Of a stretch of 64,000 bases of DNA, positions 43,745 through 54,062 are shown piece by piece. The DNA is from Ligula intestinalis. Its lineage: Eukaryota > Platyhelminthes > Cestoda > Diphyllobothriidea > Diphyllobothriidae. How positions within the stretch are numbered: the stretch's first letter is position 1; each line of letters starts with the position of its first letter. Below the pieces are notes generated by a model. That model worked only from the letters and a program-made list of their open reading frames with translations. It was not told the DNA's origin and ran no database searches. Location: the NCBI GenBank assembly GCA_036362985.1, contig JAYGXS010000004.1, positions 65,809,835-65,873,834 of the forward strand. The letters are read 5' to 3'. Made by a program: the position numbers and the translations under genes.

Positions 43745-44960
43745 ATCATCTCATGCGTTTCCTTAGCAGTTCTGTTGGGAGGTTTACAGTTACCGTCGTG
43801 ACCCACTGACAGCAAAGTCCGGTCCCCGAGTTCTTTTCTGAGGTGGCATGTCTCTTTTGTTTTACTCAATCAAATATTCTCTAAAATTAACTTGAAACCA
43901 CTTTGAATAGGACGCTGAATAAGCACGCTGCTTTTAGTTGCCAACTTCTTTGTTCTCATTTACTAGTTTGTAACTGGTAGCATACTTTTATCTCGGATAA
44001 ACTACTTCATATCTCACAGTGGTGACGTCGTCTTTTCATTGCGTCAGGCAATGGCAAATCTTCGAGCAACTCCTCCACGTGCTCCACCATGTAATTCCTA
44101 TATGGATCCTTACTTGCCAACGTGTTCTTTTGTATTTGTCCGCGCAGACGGTGTTCTCTGGCCTCTACGACAGTCCTACGATGAACCATTTTCAATACTA
44201 CGAACAAGCCTTTTGCGATTGTCGGTGGCGGTCGCACCGACGTGGTCTCAGTCGGGCATTTGAAGGCGGCTTATATCGAGCCTCTTTCAACTGCCTCAAC
44301 TGCCTCAACCGAACAACCTCCACCTGGCACATTGTCACTTACTATTTCCTAGACTTCGCTTACACCTGCTAGCCCTGCGCCATCCCATATCCCACATGCT
44401 CCTCTCCTTACACGAAGTGGCCGTCATTTCCGTTTCCCCGACGGTTACCAACTTGTATTCTATGCTTAACACTCCCACATTATCCTCCTATTAACATTTA
44501 TTTCGAACTCCGTTCTCGTAGGGGGGGGGAGCATTTTAGTCACATTGAACTATGTCTTCGTTTACTTGGTTAAATATGCCTTGACATAACTTAAACACGA
44601 CTTGTAGGCAAGACTTTGAATAAGCACGTGCTTTTATCTGCAAATGACTTTGTTCTTACTTACTGGTTCCTAATAGTTGGGATATTCCTATCTCCGGTTC
44701 TTGGATAGACTGTTTCGTATCCTACAGTTTCACCGTTTTTGTGCGTTTCCTTAGCGATTGTGCTTGGGGGTTTACAGTTGTCGTCGTGAACCACTGACGG
44801 CAAAGTCCGCCTCCTGAGGCGGCATGACACAACTTTGAACAAGACGCTGAATAAACACATTGCTTTTAGGTCCCAATGTCTTTGTTCTTATTGACTATTT
44901 TGTAACCGATGGGATACCTCTATCTTATATTCCTGCATAGACTACTTCATATCCCACACC
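43745..44960 (+). mobile_element. Gypsy remnant reduced to LTRs, primer site and integrase tail
   Basis: Repeat D (LTR) occupies about 43846-44018 and ends ATCTCACA. TGGTGAC, the tRNA-Trp-type primer site, follows at 44020-44026. Only about 15 bases later comes the integrase end: frame 44039-44263 with 'LRQAMANLRATPPRAPP'-like 'MRQAMANLRATPPRAPPCNS', 'YLPTCSFVFVRADGV', 'WPLRQSYDEPFSILRT'. A G-rich tract at 44519-44533 precedes a second LTR copy (about 44540-44735). A shared 85-bp block X (44740-44825, also 43745-43845) and a third LTR copy (44826-44960) follow. Gag, protease, RT and RNaseH are absent. Inactive. Confidence 0.65.
44020..44026 (+). promoter_or_regulatory. Primer-binding site, tRNA-Trp type
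   Basis: TGGTGAC one base after the LTR end, followed by GTCG; same position and sequence start as in the 3526-6039 element. Confidence 0.55.
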
Positions 44961-45559
44961 TTCGTCGGGCAGGTTGATTCAGAGACAATTAACGGTAGGT
45001 TATAACACGACGCCCCAGCAACATGCTTAGCTCGTTAATGCGCCTAGTGCTCTTCATGGTTGCTGAGATCACCTAAGGACCGGTAGTAGAGTGCTTTTCC
45101 AAATGAGACACCCTGCTCGACCCCTCATAGCCGCCTGAGTTCCCTGCTGTGAGCGCGACTTTGGCTGTTGGGGTGAGGAAGAGGATGGAGAGGCTGGTGA
45201 ATAAGCCAAGTTTCGGGTGTTTCCTCGTCTAACTGTTAATTCTAGGAGGGGGGAGGAAGAGGCAGAGGGGGGGGGTGGGAGGATTGCTGAAACTAACAGT
45301 AGCCATGTAATCATCTATTCAGGAGGAAGCGGTAGACAAACTAATGCCAGTTGGTGCACAGTGGGAAACCAAACCACACTGGCCCGAGTGCGACACATCG
45401 CGGAGCAGGATTTCGGACTCCCCCTCCCCCTCCCCCCCCCTCTGTTGCTACATCAAATTTTGGTTTTCGGTTACGCCATTATCCAGGCGGACGAAGAGAG
45501 ACTGGACAATATTACAGGTGGAGGGAGTACGTATTTCAAGTAGAATAACCGGATAGGTC
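44961..45559. other. Unassigned region
   Basis: G-rich 45245-45280 and C-rich 45420-45440 stretches; frames here are compositional. Confidence 0.35.
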
Positions 45560-45730
45560 GGCCAACTATAGTACTTATCGATTCAAGTTCTGTGCAGATT
45601 GATCAGATGCCTTCGACTGATAAGTTTACTTGTTTGAGCTTTCGGGCTCTTGATGGACTCCATCGTCAGCGATAAAAGCGTCAACGAAAAAAAACAAGCA
45701 ACAGTTATAGGGGCACGGACCAATCAACCA
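45560..45730 (-). repeat. PLE 3-prime-flank repeat with hammerhead-like motif
   Basis: Shares 'gataaaagcgtcaacg', poly-A and 'caagca' with 47905-48010. On the minus strand CTGACGA (45663-45669) and GAAAGCTC (45636-45643) bracket a helix-poor spacer. It is the same motif class as 33670-33708, in an orphan 3-prime end without coding sequence. Confidence 0.45.
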
Positions 45731-45944
45731 TCTGATATGTTTAAGCGGCTGGTCGAGAGGATTAATCCAGAAAAACAGTGCAACGGCCCAATCACTTTTA
45801 TGCGCTTAAAAGTACTATGGTTTTGTTCTCATGGTTCCACGTTTGTTAGTTCGTTCGATATAAGAAGTATAGGCATGTGACTAATTTCAGCTTTCCAATG
45901 TTGGCAACAGTAGCTTATGTAGCCCCACTCATTAATCCCTACAA

Positions 45945-46629
45945 CCCTAATAGCAATGTTCCGGAACCAAAGGTTAAAGTGTTTCCAGTGGAACCAAACG
46001 TCCAACTTTGGTTCCATTTGGTCCCACTGCGCCGTGATTGCGTATATGGGCGGTATTCCGTTTTGTGGCCCGGGTAGTCTACAAGCTGGCATCGAAATCG
46101 ATGGTCAAACACCCACACACAAGCTCTCACTTCCACCTGAGAAAAACCCTATGCGCACGCACGCCTCCTACATTTGCTACTGCCCCCTCTCCAAATGCGG
46201 CGCCCGGATCGATGCCTTGCTCAGACAACTTTTGCCGGCGTATGCCTAGGGCGAAAAACCCGTAGTCGCCCCCTACCCCTCTACACCCCCCCCCGTATTT
46301 GAACGCGTGCGCCCTGAGCACGGGTTTTTCGCCCTAGGCATACGCCGGCAAAAGTTGTCTGAGCAAGGCATCGATCCAGGCGCCGCATTTGGAGAGGGGG
46401 GAGGTAGCAAATGTAGGAGGCGTGAGTGCGCGTAGGGCTTTTTTCAGGTGGACGTGAAAGCTTGTGTGTTCGACCATCGATTTCGATGACAGCTTGTAGA
46501 CTACCCGACTACACCGAATACCGCCCATATACGCAATCACGGCACAGTGGGACCAAGTGGAACCAAAGTTGGACCTTTGGTTCCACTGGAAACACTTTAA
46601 CCTTTGGCTCTGGAACATGGCTATTAGGG
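45945..46629. mobile_element. Foldback element: 685-bp near-perfect palindrome
   Basis: Left arm 45945-46262 and right arm 46321-46629 are inverted copies, roughly 92 percent identical by eye, with a 58-base loop. Both ends read CCCTAATAGC (right end inverted). The arms contain 'aaccaaaggttaaagtgtttcc', 'gattgcgtatatgggcgg', 'cctcctacatttgctac' and 'ttttgccggcgtatgcctag'. All frames in it are duplicated on both strands and lack domains. It resembles foldback-type DNA transposons or long-TIR MITEs. No clear target duplication (acaa left, aacc right). Confidence 0.85.
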
Positions 46630-47634
46630 AACCTGCATGTTTTCCTACGAAAACGGTGTTTATCGGGTTTCATGGGCGGGAAATTAGGACACGCAGTGGA
46701 CTATACTTTAATTAATGCTAAATAAATCGTTATTTTACTGTATTTAGAAGTGATGTTGATTTATATCTGTAGATTTTCCTAATCTGCATTGCCATTTTAC
46801 TTTTTGCGGAAAAACCCGATTATCAAACTGCAGGTTTCTTGAATTTCCCGAAAAACTGAAATGGTGGTTAGGAGCTCGTCTACTTCAATTTACATGTGGT
46901 CCAACTTACCATTCTGGAGTTAGATTAGTATAGTCCGCGGCGCGAAGCGCTGCGCACACCTTCAATTTAGATGCGAAAAAAAACGGCTCCCAGCGGCCGC
47001 GGGAAACAACTTCGACTACATTTTTTTCCCTTTACACTTACTTCTAAAAATTTCCTTCTCTGCCTATCCTATTTCCCCACCACACAAACTCTAAAACCAT
47101 CGTTTTTGCTAGACAGAGGTATATGAGTGGGGCTACATAAGCTACTTTTGCCCGAATGTTTCCTAGGCAAATGCCTCCCTGGAAGAAATGCCGGGCTTTA
47201 TCATCCGTCTCTTGCTCGATGGCGCGACAATAAAGTTTTAACCCTCGCTAGAGGAGTTTGAAAACGTTCTACTTGGTATGAAGAGGGTGATCGAGAGCAG
47301 ACCTCGGATTGAAAACCGCCTTTACACCGATTGGGTAGGATTTTTTCATCAGGATTTTTCCTCGAAAAAATTTAATTAGCTAAGTTACAATCTTCACAAC
47401 CAGTGTGATCGTGTTTACGACCTGTGATCACTTTTAGCACAATTAAATAATCATTTACACTCGGTAACAAAGAATTACATGTTTAACCACCAATTTCGTG
47501 AGACAGTCGGGCGGTGCAAATCTATATTTAGGCGGTCCTGGAAGAGAGTTTTGTTATAAACGCTTATCAAATTTTGTATTTTGAAAGCCACTTTACTACT
47601 GCACCATTTTGCTTTTTCATTTTTTAACCTGTAG
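46630..47634. other. Unassigned region
   Basis: AT-rich; no repeat partner or exon recognised until the splice acceptor at 47634. Confidence 0.35.
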
Positions 47635-47763
47635 CAAGCGGCTGGTGGGGACAATGTCTGCTTGCATCCCGTGATTTGGAGGAGATTCTTGAAACGCACA
47701 AAAACCGGATTCTGGCAATGCTCAAGCGCGAGTCTCGAGGTCCACAGCAACATTTGTCGCCAG
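47635..47763 (+). CDS. Candidate exon 1 of a plus-strand coiled-coil gene
   Basis: A strong acceptor (tttttcattttttaacctgtag) and donor GTACTT bound a 129-nt exon: two bases, 'SGWWGQCLLASRDLEEILET', 'HKNRILAMLKRESRGPQQHL', 'SP', one base. It is helix-prone and charged. Further candidate exons on the same strand lie at 49290 and 50789. Direct joining of this exon to 49290 is out of phase (1+1), so if one gene, an exon between is missing from my reading. Family not recognised. Confidence 0.4.
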
Positions 47764-48473
47764 GTACTTGCCCTCGTCATATATACATAATCCAGCTCTC
47801 GTTTAGTGTTGCTATAGTTTACTGTCATTCTGAAATATTACCCGCCAAAGACAGTGTTCGCCTTCTCAGCGGAGTTTGATCCAGCTGTTCAATAGAAGAA
47901 AGACTGAAAACTATAGATATATTCGTCAGAGCTTTTCCGGCTCTTACTGAAGTCCACCGCCAGATAAAAGCGTCAACGGAAAAAAAACAAGCTACTATTA
48001 TAGGGGGCGGGAGTCCATGAGCCGTTATAGGGGGGGGGGGGGGGGGGGGGGCGGATAGGGATAGGGAGAGGCAATCAAACACCAGTGCCGTGAGTCCGGC
48101 GATGCCTGCGTAGGACAAGGCCGGCCAGCGCCAGATCGATAAATCGATTGACCGAATTCTCATCCGAAAGTGAAGGCGTTGAAGAAGTCTGCTAATCGAA
48201 CTAGCAAGCATATGAGCACTTCAATGAACACCTGCATAAAGTGTACTTTGAAAAACAAATCGTTACTTGCATGGTGTACATAGTTTGCACTGCTTGTTAA
48301 TATCTGTCGAAGTCCACCATGTTTTATAGAGAATATGCACCTACGAGCTGTGCAGTAGATGACCGATGTTTGCGAGAATCTATTATTTACACCTCTATTC
48401 AGCTGTGCCTATCAACTTATATCACGTGATCAACTTATGGGGCAATGTTCAGGGAACATAGGGGGATCTCGGT
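47764..48473. other. Repeat scraps and G run
   Basis: 47905-48010 is a partner of 45600-45730, with a degraded hammerhead-like string on minus. 48030-48051 is a run of 22 G, the same length as the run at 28129-28150. 48080-48180 is GC-rich and featureless. Confidence 0.45.
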
Positions 48474-48650
48474 AGAAGAAGTTCGTTGGGAAAATGTTGT
48501 TTATAGGGTGAAGTTTCGACACTGGCTCACCAGGTCGTCATCAGACGGATGGGAATCGTACGAAACAGTCAATCCACAATGACGGCTAACAGAGGCTAAT
48601 ATAGTGTCGAAAATTCACTCAATAAACAACATTTTCCCAAAGAACTTCTT
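48474..48650. repeat. Inverted repeat with hammerhead-like motifs
   Basis: 48474-48528 and 48597-48650 are inverted copies of about 53 bp ('agaagttcgttgggaaaatgttgttta' against 'aataaacaacattttcccaaagaacttctt'). The left arm's minus strand carries CTGATGA (48538-48544), a helix with CTGG/CCAG and GAC/GTC, and GAAAC (48513-48517). The right arm's plus strand carries ATGACGGC...GTGTCGAAAA, a degraded version. So two 3-prime-end units meet head to head. Confidence 0.55.
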
Positions 48651-49289
48651 CCGAATTATACTTCTTGGGATGCCGACTTTTCAGTTCATAAGGGGATCTA
48701 TTTACGTGGAAGCATATAGTTGAGGGAAGCGATTACACGAAACACGAACACCCAGTTTTAGCTAGTTTAGTAACTGCATCACGCCTGGCTTAGGATGACT
48801 AGTGATCCGGAAATGTATATTTTAACCTTTTATGATATTTATTATTAGGGCTATGGCAGCGTAACACTTGGCTTGGAAACGTATGTATGTGCAGCAAGCC
48901 ATGTACATGTCTAGCCGAAGCATATGATTAAATCCATGCCAATTTCTGCCTCAGGTGCTGGCCTATCTGTCCCGACAAATGATCACAATAAAGATGAATT
49001 ATATTCAGTTGAAACAAACTAGGAACGTGGTCTTGCTATAAATATTCCATCCTTCATAAATGACACTGTTTTACGCAAGAACCAAATGGTGACCGTACAC
49101 AAAGGCATGCCAACGGGGAAGACTTATCTTGAAGAAACGCATATTGCCTACTTATACAAAAAACGAAATAGCACAGCACAAAAAGCAGTTTTTAAACGTA
49201 ACCGGCCTAAATAATCCTCATGAAGCTGGTTTTCTAGAATGCATTTTGCAGGAACTTAATGCGATTTCTCGTTTGTGCATTGTTCGCAG
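48651..49289. other. Unassigned intron-like region
   Basis: A possible acceptor 'aatttctgcctcag' at 48955 opens 'GAGLSVPTNDHNKDELYSVE' in the phase left by exon 47635-47763, but no acceptable donor follows. Otherwise nothing. Confidence 0.25.
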
Positions 49290-49383
49290 GGTGGTTGACT
49301 GCGACGATGAAGAGGATAAAGCTTTATTCTGCGGGCGGGGAGATCACAGGAGTAAAACTCTTCACGAGGTCCCGTGCCTAAAG
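49290..49383 (+). CDS. Candidate exon 2 of the plus-strand gene
   Basis: Acceptor after 'tttctcgtttgtgcattgttcgcag', donor GTAAAA. It reads one base then 'VVDCDDEEDKALFCGRGDHR', 'SKTLHEVPCLK', ending in phase 0. An acidic patch is followed by a Cys/His-bearing segment. Phase 0 at its end fits the exon at 50789-50946. No family recognised. Confidence 0.4.
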
Positions 49384-49469
49384 GTAAAAATGCAGAATAC
49401 ACTTAGCCCGATGCAATCATAAGCCCTCAATTCACTTCCGAAAAATTGCTGGACAACGTCAGATTCCTT

Positions 49470-50300
49470 TGAGTCTCAAAGCGCCCTTGGTAGTCCCAGT
49501 AAATTGACCGAAAACGATGCTTCTTTCGTTTGTAGTTAATGAACCATAAAAATACAACTACTCGCTAAATATTTGCTCACCGTACTGGCCTCTCAGGTAC
49601 CCTTTGTCTGTGTATGATAATTTGGGCCATCTGTATACAAAATCACCTCAACGTGAAACCTAATGGCTGAAGCAGATGGACATTCACAGTCGAGACCTTC
49701 AAGTAACACGCTCTTGGTCAAGTGAAGGACCTCCGTATCAGATATGCATGTTCAAAATTAAAGTCAAAATCTACAAGTACCGTGTTCTTGATCAAATGAC
49801 GAACCCCCCTCTCAAAAACAAAGCCAAGGCCTACAATTAACACACTCTTGACCAAACGAAGAACTCATCTCTCAATACTATGCGTTAAAATACAAAGAGT
49901 GCCAATTATAGCATTTTGTTTGTTAAAGCTTCGTCTCACAAATACAGAAAGTGTCCCTGTTGTAGACGAAAATACTACCCTTTCCCTCTATTTTCACGTC
50001 ATTTTCGTTGTATGTGTCATGCTAGATCCAACTTAATGAATGAAAACGCGCCACGTAGAGCCCCTACAAATGCTCGAATATGGTAGATAGGTGGTCACCG
50101 ATCGGTTAGGGATCTCCCTCATTCCGTTCTGCATTAAGGCCCTCTCTCTCTCTCGAGCTTCGCCAGCATCCGCTCAATAGGTAACATGTTCGGATCGAGA
50201 CTCGAGTGTTCAACCCTCGGCAGTCACTACCCCTGGCTGGTAACGGGTAATAAGCCAGAAATGGAGATTCCAGTCCCTTTTGTGTCGAAAGCTGCAACAA
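49470..50300 (+). repeat. Repeat J, copy 2
   Basis: Collinear with 52070-52760 and the inverted 7485-8190, from 'ttggtagtcccagtaaattg' to the SINE-like body. That body has CTGGTAA (50237-50243), GAAA (50258-50261) and CCAGTC (50270-50275); outer CTGG/CCAG pairs. It lies in the putative intron between exons 49290 and 50789. Confidence 0.65.
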
Positions 50301-50329
50301 TTCCCAGAGTAGGTGGCATGCCTATGTGG

Positions 50330-50465
50330 GCTGTCCATAAATTCTCTTTGAGTCATTACATGCATATGGTAAGTGGGTAGAATGTACATAGTAAACATGC
50401 GGGCAATTACTGTCATAATAACAGGCGGGAGGAGGGTGGAGGATGATAAGATGCGGCAAATTGGC
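50330..50465 (-). mobile_element. PLE 3-prime tail fragment
   Basis: 'aagtgggtagaatgtacatagtaaacatgcgggcaattact' and 'gaggatgataagatgcgg' match the tail of the PLE at 51550-51680 (same strand) and 7290-7370 (opposite strand). Confidence 0.55.
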
Positions 50466-50535
50466 AAATCTGACAAGTTTTTTTGTTTTCCTGAAACTTT
50501 GTGATAACAGTTTGACTGGAAATGAGAGAACTCAC

Positions 50536-50581
50536 CTTTCTCTTTATGCATACATCGTCAATGCGCACATAGACGCTTCCG
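50536..50581 (-). CDS. Weak candidate exon
   Basis: The minus frame 'VASAATGSVYVRIDDVCIKR' and K ends exactly at a GTGAGT donor (50530-50535). The acceptor side is poor (CTAG at about 50582). No family recognised. It would lie inside an intron of the plus-strand gene. Confidence 0.2.
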
Positions 50582-50788
50582 GTTGCAGCACTGGCCACGG
50601 AGTTCTAGATGTGTTCTAGAGTCCCAACAACCATGTCACTAAAACTGGTTTCGATTAGTGGGAAATACTGACGACTGGAATTCCTTTACAGACTGATCTC
50701 TGGCCTGATTGGTGGACTTCTCTGAGAGAACTGCTTCCCCAAATTGTCTATTTAAACCACAAGTGTTGCTATCCCTCTTTTTCCAAAG

Positions 50789-50946
50789 GACCTCAAACTG
50801 GGAAGCACCAACCTAGTTTGGTTGAAGAATAAGCATCAACAACTAACAAAGGAGCTTGAGGCGTCAAGGCAGGAGACTAGCAGAGTGCTCAGTGAACAGA
50901 CCAGTAAACACAATGCCCTTGAAGAGCAACTGGAGGAGACAAAAAG
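50789..50946 (+). CDS. Candidate exon 3, coiled coil
   Basis: Acceptor after 'ctatccctctttttccaaag', donor GTTAAG (weak). It reads 'DLKLGSTNLVWLKNKHQQLT', 'KELEASRQETSRVLSEQTSK', 'HNALEEQLEETK' plus two bases. Heptad-like spacing of Leu/Val/Ala with many Glu, Lys and Gln makes a coiled coil very likely, as in cytoskeletal or centrosomal proteins. Starting phase 0 fits exon 49290-49383. Which protein it is cannot be said. Confidence 0.5.
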
Positions 50947-51429
50947 GTTAAGATTTTCGGCCAGCGAAAAATATACAAAACACAGCTGACTTATCTAATT
51001 ATGACATTGATCTGAGGATTATCAGTGAGTGCGGTAGTATCCGCGCAACGTCTACTGTCACTTAAGATTAAGTTAGGCGGTGCTTTGGCCTGCAGTGGAA
51101 AAGGCGGCCAACGCCTAATCTCGTGTTGTCATCTTGATCCCGGGTAAAGGTGGAGAGTGCGGTTGACACCAGCTAATTCTACTGTCACTTAAATCGCCCG
51201 CCCCCCTGATCTCCAGTCCCCTTCCCTGCAACAACCTGTTTGGTGCATAAGGTGGAATTCACCGATATTGATGGTCGAACTCAAATCAGTGAGGAAAACA
51301 AATGAAGACTGGAATGACAGTTTGGGTTCATCTGCCATCTTCAACCGGTTATAGTCCAATTTGGGACTTGGCGGACACGAGGTTATGGTTTTTCGCCGAG
51401 TCAGCTACCCTGCAGCCTGAGCCATGGAC
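50947..51429. other. Unassigned region
   Basis: No further exon, motif or repeat recognised. Confidence 0.3.
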
Positions 51430-52069
51430 AGATTATCTGTTGGTTTAGAAGAAGTAGACGCGATCACGTGAACAAGAACTTTATTCATCCGACTTCTCGG
51501 ATTTTAGTTTTAACCCATCCTCAGAAATAGCATCCGGTAAGCGTAATTCGTACATGAAAAATATATGGGAAGTGGGTAGAAGGTACAGGGTAAACATGTG
51601 GGCAATTAATTTCATGATAACAGGCAAATTAGTCATGGAAATAGGGGAGGGGTGGAGGATGATAAGATGCGGCTCACTATGCGGCAATGTGGGTTTGTTG
51701 AAGCCGGCCACGGGGGAGGGGGGGTGGAATGGGGAGAGGAAACGCGGAAAAATGCATGTGACCGTCGGTCATGCCAAGCTCTGAGCTTTCAGGAGGTTCT
51801 TTTGCGCGCACAAAACCGGCTTCCTCTACCAGATAGCGGTTGCTTCTGCGGTTGCTAGTTAACGCTGACTCTGGGATTTTGGTAGTTTTGTAAGACCTTA
51901 GAAATCGCTTTGAAGGGTCCACACGATGTCCGGAGTCAACCACGTGGGCAAGGATGGCGCTGTTGATGCCTCTGACTTCATCCGTATTATTTTTTTGAAT
52001 AAGCGTCCACTCGTGCGACCGATAGGCGCCCACTGATCATCCGTAAAGTTACTGGGCAACGGCGGCGGC
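51430..52069 (-). mobile_element. Penelope-like element 3-prime end
   Basis: The minus frame at 51677-52033 contains 'INSAILAHVVDSGHRVD' and 'EEAGFVRAKEPPESS', equivalent to 6955-7150. The tail 51481-51680 ends 'AAATCCGAGAAGTCGGATGAA'-like before 'TAAAGTTCTTG'. Frameshifted and lacking the RT and the N-terminal GIY-YIG strand. Confidence 0.7.
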
Positions 52070-52830
52070 CTCGAGATATGCTGGGTGTTTCCAGTAAATT
52101 GTCTGAAAACAATGTACCTGTAGTGCCTAAAGTGCAACAGCTCGTGAACTATTTTGTCTACGGACGGGGTTCTTAGGCGTCCTTTTTCTCCCGATGATGA
52201 TTTTGACCATGTGTGCATAGACTCACCTCAAGGTGAAACCTCCTAGTTGGAGCAAATAGACAGGCACGGTCAAGCCCTGCAATTAACACGCTTTTGATCC
52301 AATGAAGCAAAACTGTTAAAAAGTCAATACCTACAATTAAAATTCCCTTGATCGAATGAGCAATCCCTTTCTCGAAAATACCTCTTCAAAAACAATGTCA
52401 GGGCGGCAATTATAGTACTTGCCTGTTAATGCATGATACCTGGCCGAAGGTGAAATGACTATACTTCCTCTTTACTTTTAAGTCGTTTTCGTTGGTTGCT
52501 CAAAGCTAGACCCGATTACCTGAACACAAACGCGCTACCTAGTAGACATGTAAGTACTAAAATATGGCAGATAGTTGTTCGCCGATCGGTTACGTGACTT
52601 CCTCTTTCCCTTGTGTCTTGAGGACTATCTCTCGAGTCCCGGCAACAGCATCCTAACAGCTAGCGAGTCCGGGTCGATCCTCGTGGATCGCCACACCCGG
52701 GCTCGATTATCGCCGGCTGATGAGTTATAATGAGCCAGTAATGGTCATTCGAGTCTCCCTGGTCTTTGTCGGTAATGTCTTCCTGCCCATAATATGAAGC
52801 CGTTGAGTAGCTGCTAGTGGGACTCGAGGG
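52070..52830 (+). repeat. Repeat J, copy 3, with SINE-like end
   Basis: Collinear with 49470-50300. The SINE-like body has an intact CTGATGA core (52717-52723) but GTAA (52738-52741) in place of GAAA; TGGTCATT and CGAGTC follow. The tail 'gcgcaacggaacgagcgagtcccgtaacc' continues to 52880. Confidence 0.65.
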
Positions 52831-52918
52831 AGAACCCCAAGGCGCAACGGAACGAGCGAGTCCCGTAACCAATCGGTAAGGGCCTATCTACTGTTGTGTA
52901 TATTACCGGCAAGGAAAT

Positions 52919-53095
52919 GAGCCCGTGGTGCAGTGGTTAGAGTGTTGGATTTCTAGCCAGCAAGGTCGCGGGCTCGAGCGTCGGGGGTCGCTGCCCCGGA
53001 GTTGGACATGACTGGCCGATAACGGCTAATAAACCAGAAATGCCATTCCAGTCTGCCCTGTCTTTGTCGGAAATGTCTCTCTGCCTATATCAAAA
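52919..53095 (+). repeat. tRNA-derived SINE, complete
   Basis: The head 'gagcccgtggtgcagtggttag' (A box) and 'gcgggctcgagcgtcg' (B-box position) are followed by the body with the hammerhead-like region (53010-53053) and the tail 'tgtctttgtcggaaatgtct'. The best-formed head in the window. It directly follows repeat J copy 3, so J and SINE ends are in tandem. Confidence 0.75.
53010..53053 (+). ncRNA. Hammerhead-like region, SINE class (core mutated)
   Basis: GACTGG, CCGATAA (core changed at two positions), CGGCT-AATA-AACCA, GAAA (53037-53040), TGCCATT, CCAGTC. Helix I is six perfect pairs, so the outer helix persists although the core is damaged. Confidence 0.5.
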
Positions 53096-54062
53096 TAAGT
53101 TTTGTATACCTAAAATGGTACCTGTGGTGTTTCATACTTATATTTTATCTGGACATAAACTGCACAAAAATCTATCTTAAAATATGCTCAGAAGTCGAAA
53201 TGGGCCTTTAGTACAGAGGCTTTTGAGGCAATGACTAATGTGATATTTATACAAACCTGGAAAACGTATGCGTGGTAAAGATCGTTTGATGGTGGTATTA
53301 CAATTTTTAATGGTACAGCATTGAACCCATTTACAAATAAGAATGTCTTAAGAGGAGGAGGAAGAAGAAGAAGCAAGGGCTTTAGGCTTTCTGGAAATAG
53401 CGTGCTTATTCGCCTTCTGCTTCACGGACAGCAAAATCAAGTTTTCCTTGGCAGAAATTGTTTCGGTAAATCTCCCGGTGTATATTGGTGCATTCTTCTG
53501 ATGAAACATCAACCAATAAACGGTGAGATCTACGGTGGTTAGCAACATAGGAAATTGCTTGGAAAAATGATAGGGTTTGCTTCTGTCTCCAACCTACACT
53601 TTACTGTGGATAAACTAGGTTGACTACATTTTACTTGAGAAGAAGACTTTTTTAATTCGTTATTTCAACTGCAAAATACCCAATGTCCGATTTTATTAAG
53701 GGTGAACCGTCCGTTTTTCACTCATGGTGTTCTGTCGCTTGTGTTACTTATTGATTATAGGTACTACGGAACCTTGATGAAACCGCATACCTCCATTTTG
53801 TGTACGCAATGGCAAAAGGACGTAATTTACTGTAGTATAATACAAAAACGAATTCTTTAATGCTTTAAGTACATCATAAGTAAATGTGTATAAGCATTTA
53901 AAACTGTCAAAAGGCACATTGCATAATCCGTGATGGTTTGAGTATAATTTGCCTAATTGGATGGAAATATATTTTCAGTGAAAAAACCAAAACTCGTCCA
54001 TGCCTGAAGTGGTTAGACATTTCGTTTTCAGCCGATTCATTTTACAAACGCATCGAAGTCAT
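53096..54062. other. Unassigned region
   Basis: AT-rich, no partner repeat or exon recognised. Confidence 0.35.

Noticed and set aside
45829..46725. Several frames of 60-100 residues on both strands
   Set aside because: They mirror each other because the region is a palindrome; no domain.
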